Positions 61,378-64,000 of a stretch of DNA of 64,000 nucleotides are shown piece by piece. The notes beneath the pieces are model-generated. The model saw only the letters and a program-made list of their open reading frames with translations. It searched no databases and was not told the origin of the DNA. The position numbers and the translations under genes are program-made. Origin of the DNA: Sedimenticola sp. (GTDB taxonomy: Bacteria; Pseudomonadota; Gammaproteobacteria; Chromatiales; Chromatiaceae); assembly GCA_027068915.1 (NCBI GenBank), contig JAMOLT010000055.1, positions 124,001 through 188,000 on the forward strand, written 5' to 3'. Within the stretch, counting starts at the first letter, position 1. Each line of letters starts with the position of its first letter.

Positions 61378-63264
61378 GTGCGCACCGGCATCATATGGAT
61401 CATTTTCGTGCGCCGGGCATTTGCTTTGTTTCCGTGGGTACTGCTCTGTATCCTGTGTTTGACCAGCAAAAATTCACTGTCTGGCGATGGTGTTACACCC
61501 ACAAACATCACACAGTACTTTCAGTCTGCTCGCGTGGAATACCAGGCATCCTCAGATCAAAATGAATATACGGCAGTTGCGGAAGCGATATTTGCGGGCA
61601 AGCATGACCGGCAATTTATGCATCCACCGGAAACCACGGGGTTGCTGGCTCACGAAGCGCTTTGGTACAAGGCAACACTGCCCGTGGACATGCTCTCTGG
61701 CGGCAGGCAGGTAGTCGAAATACCTTATGCGCTTTCCAGTGTGCAGATGTGGTACATGGAAAATGAGGGCATAGTCACGTCATTGCAATCGGCGGCAGCT
61801 ATTGATCCGGAATCCCCGGGGGGGAAGACCGCAACGCCATCTTTCCTACTGCCTGATAAGCTGCATCAGGATGTTCATTTGCTGGTGCGGGTTGCAGGTG
61901 TGGCACCGGTACAGTTCAAGATGCTGCTTTGGAATCAGCCAGCATGGGGTAAGCATCAACACCGTCTCCTGGTATGGTATGGAATAGTATTTGGTGTAGT
62001 CGGTGCACTGCTGCTCTACAATTTGTTTCTTTCGGTTGCACTAAAAGAAATCAGCTACTTTTACTATGTCCTGTACTTGTCTTTTATGATGCTGTTGGTC
62101 ATCGAAATTTCTGGTTTGCGGGCGCCATATACGACTTCACAGGAAGCCTCTCTTACCTATCTCTCTTTAGCCTCTGCCTTTGGCCTGGCATTCTGCAATC
62201 GTTTTTTGGGGTTGCGTACCTTGTCCCCAGTAGCCTGGTGGTTCAGCATGGCTGTCATCGGGGCAGATGTCTTTTTCGGGATGCAGCCATACCTTCCCGT
62301 CACTCTTGTGCCCACGCCTTACATCATACTTGGTGTGTTGAGCCTTAGTGGCATCGCCGCCGCTTATTATCTGCTTGCACCCATATATGCCTATTTCAAA
62401 GGCGTGCGGCCCGCACGCTTTCTGATTGTGGCATTTTCTGTGATCACTGCGGCTTTCTACCTCTATATTTCCAGATTGCTTGGTGCTGATTTTCCGGACA
62501 TACCTACGCATCGCATCATCGAAATTGCCATTGTTTCAGAAGCGCTCCTGCTGTCTTTGGCACTGGCTGACCGCATTAACCTGTTAAACAGCGCGAAAGA
62601 ATCAGCAGAAAAACAGGCGACGAACGCGCAGCAAGTATTTTCCCGGTTATTTGTTCATGCCCAGGAACGGGAGCGAGAGCGCTTTTCCAATACCCTGCAT
62701 GATGCGATAGGTCATGGGCTGCTGGTATTAAAACAGAACCTGCGTACACTAAGCAGCAGCAAGACATTTCCTGACAGCGAACACGAACAGGCTGAATCAC
62801 TGATACAGCAATGCGGAGAGATTCTGGAGGATGTGCGTGATCTGTCGCATGACTTGCACCCCCACACACTGCGCCGACTGGGCTTGAAAGATGCCATCGA
62901 ATCAACCATGGAGCAGGCACTTGCTTTGCGGAAGATAGACTGGATGGCCAACATATCCATTGTTGAAGACCAATTGCAGGAAGAACAAAAGATCGCACTC
63001 TATCGTATTCTTCAGGAAGCGCTGAACAATATCCTGAAACACGCCAATGCGCGGGAGGTCATTCTGACCATCCATAACAGTGCAAATGAAATCATCATGC
63101 AAATAAAAGATGATGGAAACGGTGTTTCAGCAGGAAAAAATATTGAAAATGGGATTGGGTTTATTACCATGAAAGGGCGTATCCAACTGCTGGGTGGTTG
63201 GATGAAACTTGAATCATCCGAAGCACATGGCACGAAACTACAATTTGGAATGCCGTTGAAATGA
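61378..63264 (+). CDS. 7TMR-DISM sensor histidine kinase (HisKA_3)
   Basis: 628 residues from the GTG at 61378, four bases after an AGGAGG SD; the longer ORF to 61234 has no SD. Order: signal or anchor (about 5-30), 7TMR-DISM extracellular domain (about 60-190), seven membrane helices (about 195-385), coiled linker, dimerisation/phosphoacceptor helix with His441 in LHDAIGH, and a HATPase (N box EALNNILKHA, G box DDGNGV). NarL-type histidine kinase. The sensed ligand is probably a carbohydrate or similar periplasmic molecule. Its stop overlaps the response regulator start (ATGA at 63261-63264). Confidence 0.92.
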   Translation: MRTGIIWIIFVRRAFALFPWVLLCILCLTSKNSLSGDGVTPTNITQYFQSARVEYQASSDQNEYTAVAEAIFAGKHDRQFMHPPETTGLLAHEALWYKATLPVDMLSGGRQVVEIPYALSSVQMWYMENEGIVTSLQSAAAIDPESPGGKTATPSFLLPDKLHQDVHLLVRVAGVAPVQFKMLLWNQPAWGKHQHRLLVWYGIVFGVVGALLLYNLFLSVALKEISYFYYVLYLSFMMLLVIEISGLRAPYTTSQEASLTYLSLASAFGLAFCNRFLGLRTLSPVAWWFSMAVIGADVFFGMQPYLPVTLVPTPYIILGVLSLSGIAAAYYLLAPIYAYFKGVRPARFLIVAFSVITAAFYLYISRLLGADFPDIPTHRIIEIAIVSEALLLSLALADRINLLNSAKESAEKQATNAQQVFSRLFVHAQERERERFSNTLHDAIGHGLLVLKQNLRTLSSSKTFPDSEHEQAESLIQQCGEILEDVRDLSHDLHPHTLRRLGLKDAIESTMEQALALRKIDWMANISIVEDQLQEEQKIALYRILQEALNNILKHANAREVILTIHNSANEIIMQIKDDGNGVSAGKNIENGIGFITMKGRIQLLGGWMKLESSEAHGTKLQFGMPLK

Positions 63265-63953
63265 AGCAGCCCACAACCATACTCATTGTGGATGACCACC
63301 CGATATTCAGGCGCGGCGTGTGCGCCATACTGGATAAAATGGAAGGCATAAAAATAGTGGGTGAAGCAGAAAACGGTGAATCTGCGCTTGCCCAGTTACG
63401 CCTTTCAAGACCTGATATCGTGCTGCTGGATCTGGCGATGCCCGGCATGGACGGGCTTTCCGTGCTAAAAACAGTGCGCGCCGAGTTTTCTGATTTAATC
63501 GTCGTCATCATCACCAGCTACAAAGACAATGTCTACCTGAAAAACGCCCTGAAAATGGGGGCGAACGGATTTTTGCTAAAAGATGATGCCGGAGAAAATC
63601 TGATCGACTGCATTCACAGGGTGTTGCTCGGTGAGATTTATCTTAGCCCCATCTTCGGAAAGCCAGAAGCCAGATTGCCACCGAGCGGTGCACCAGGTGC
63701 CGAGCACCTTTTCAAGCTCACCCGCTCAGAGTGTAAAGTATTGAAGCTGGTTGCCCGCTATATGACCAGCAAAGAGATCGCCGAAGCACTGAATATCAGT
63801 CATAGAACCGTACAGAATCATCGCTGCCATATCAGCCGCAAACTGGGCATCAAAGGCATTCACCAACTCGCCAGTTTCGCCCATCAGCACCAGGAGCAAC
63901 TGACTCCTCTTAGCGCAATACCCGCCACCACCAACAGCAAAGATAAAAAATAA
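63261..63953 (+). CDS. NarL/LuxR-type response regulator
   Basis: 230 residues. Receiver domain 1-120 with acid pocket DD at 11-12, phospho-acceptor Asp57 (DIVLLDLAMPG), and the conserved threonine/lysine region (IITSYKD). A linker leads to a LuxR helix-turn-helix at about 155-215 (LTRSECKVLKLVARYMTSKEIAEALNISHRTVQNHRCHISRKLGI). It pairs with the kinase just upstream. Target genes cannot be seen; the window ends 47 bp later with nothing further recognisable. Confidence 0.93.
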   Translation: MKQPTTILIVDDHPIFRRGVCAILDKMEGIKIVGEAENGESALAQLRLSRPDIVLLDLAMPGMDGLSVLKTVRAEFSDLIVVIITSYKDNVYLKNALKMGANGFLLKDDAGENLIDCIHRVLLGEIYLSPIFGKPEARLPPSGAPGAEHLFKLTRSECKVLKLVARYMTSKEIAEALNISHRTVQNHRCHISRKLGIKGIHQLASFAHQHQEQLTPLSAIPATTNSKDKK

Positions 63954-64000
63954 GTACTTTCTGAGTATTTAATGAGCACTCCTGCTCATATACCAGCCAG

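Overview
The window looks like core chromosome of a free-living gammaproteobacterium, probably near the Chromatiales or other sulfur-associated lineages. The evidence is the ftsK-lolA-rarA-serS order, the thrS-infC-rpmI-rplT-pheS-pheT-ihfA block, an HflD/MnmA pair, RluE, SthA and AcnA. The genus assignment is inference; no rRNA gene is present. About 60 protein genes, two tRNA genes (Pro-GGG, Asn-GTT), several intrinsic terminators and two families of short dispersed repeats can be supported.

Layout. 0-9 kb: dimeric dUTPase, a TSUP exporter, a four-gene chain of overlapping envelope genes (ABC ATPase, ABC permease, MFS carrier, AsmA), an MtfA-like peptidase and an oleate hydratase. 9-15.5 kb: ftsK, lolA, rarA, crcB, DUF190 and serS. 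15.5-25 kb: Bax-inhibitor protein, an OmpA-family protein, then the thrS to ihfA translation block, with infC apparently starting at an ATA codon, and a MerR regulator. 25-35 kb: more accessory in character, with a DUF3592 protein, a MITE, tRNA-Pro, a patatin lipoprotein, cardiolipin synthase, a P2-type cation ATPase, a hydrolase pair, and an ArsR-rhodanese fusion followed by a TlpA-like thioredoxin.

35-40.6 kb is the most unusual part. It holds a minus-strand operon of a FemAB/BioF2-like acyltransferase, a NodU-type carbamoyltransferase, a small membrane protein and an exported caspase-fold protease with a complete EF-hand loop. A 53-bp MITE lies at its 3' end; hairpin repeats and a shrunken glnS relic lie upstream of it. 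40.6-48.5 kb: a coupled AMP/thymidine-phosphorylase-like and PRPP-synthetase-like pair, a zinc-ribbon protein, Tex, tRNA-Asn, and a four-gene operon of two DUF1538 membrane proteins, a PII-like protein and a CBS protein. 48.5-56 kb: acnA, a chain rluE-NUDIX-mnmA-hflD-lipoprotein with stop/start overlaps at every junction, icd and a cold-shock gene. 56-64 kb: PilZ plus DUF1631, sthA, a second full-length MITE and a 7TMR-DISM histidine kinase with a LuxR-type regulator.

The best candidates for undescribed biology are the carbamoyltransferase/EF-hand caspase operon, the DUF1538-PII-CBS operon, the modular hairpin repeats with an apparent insertion at a hairpin tip, the CTAG-targeted MITE family and the decayed glnS fragment. 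All start choices and family assignments were made by reading the sequence; no database search was run.
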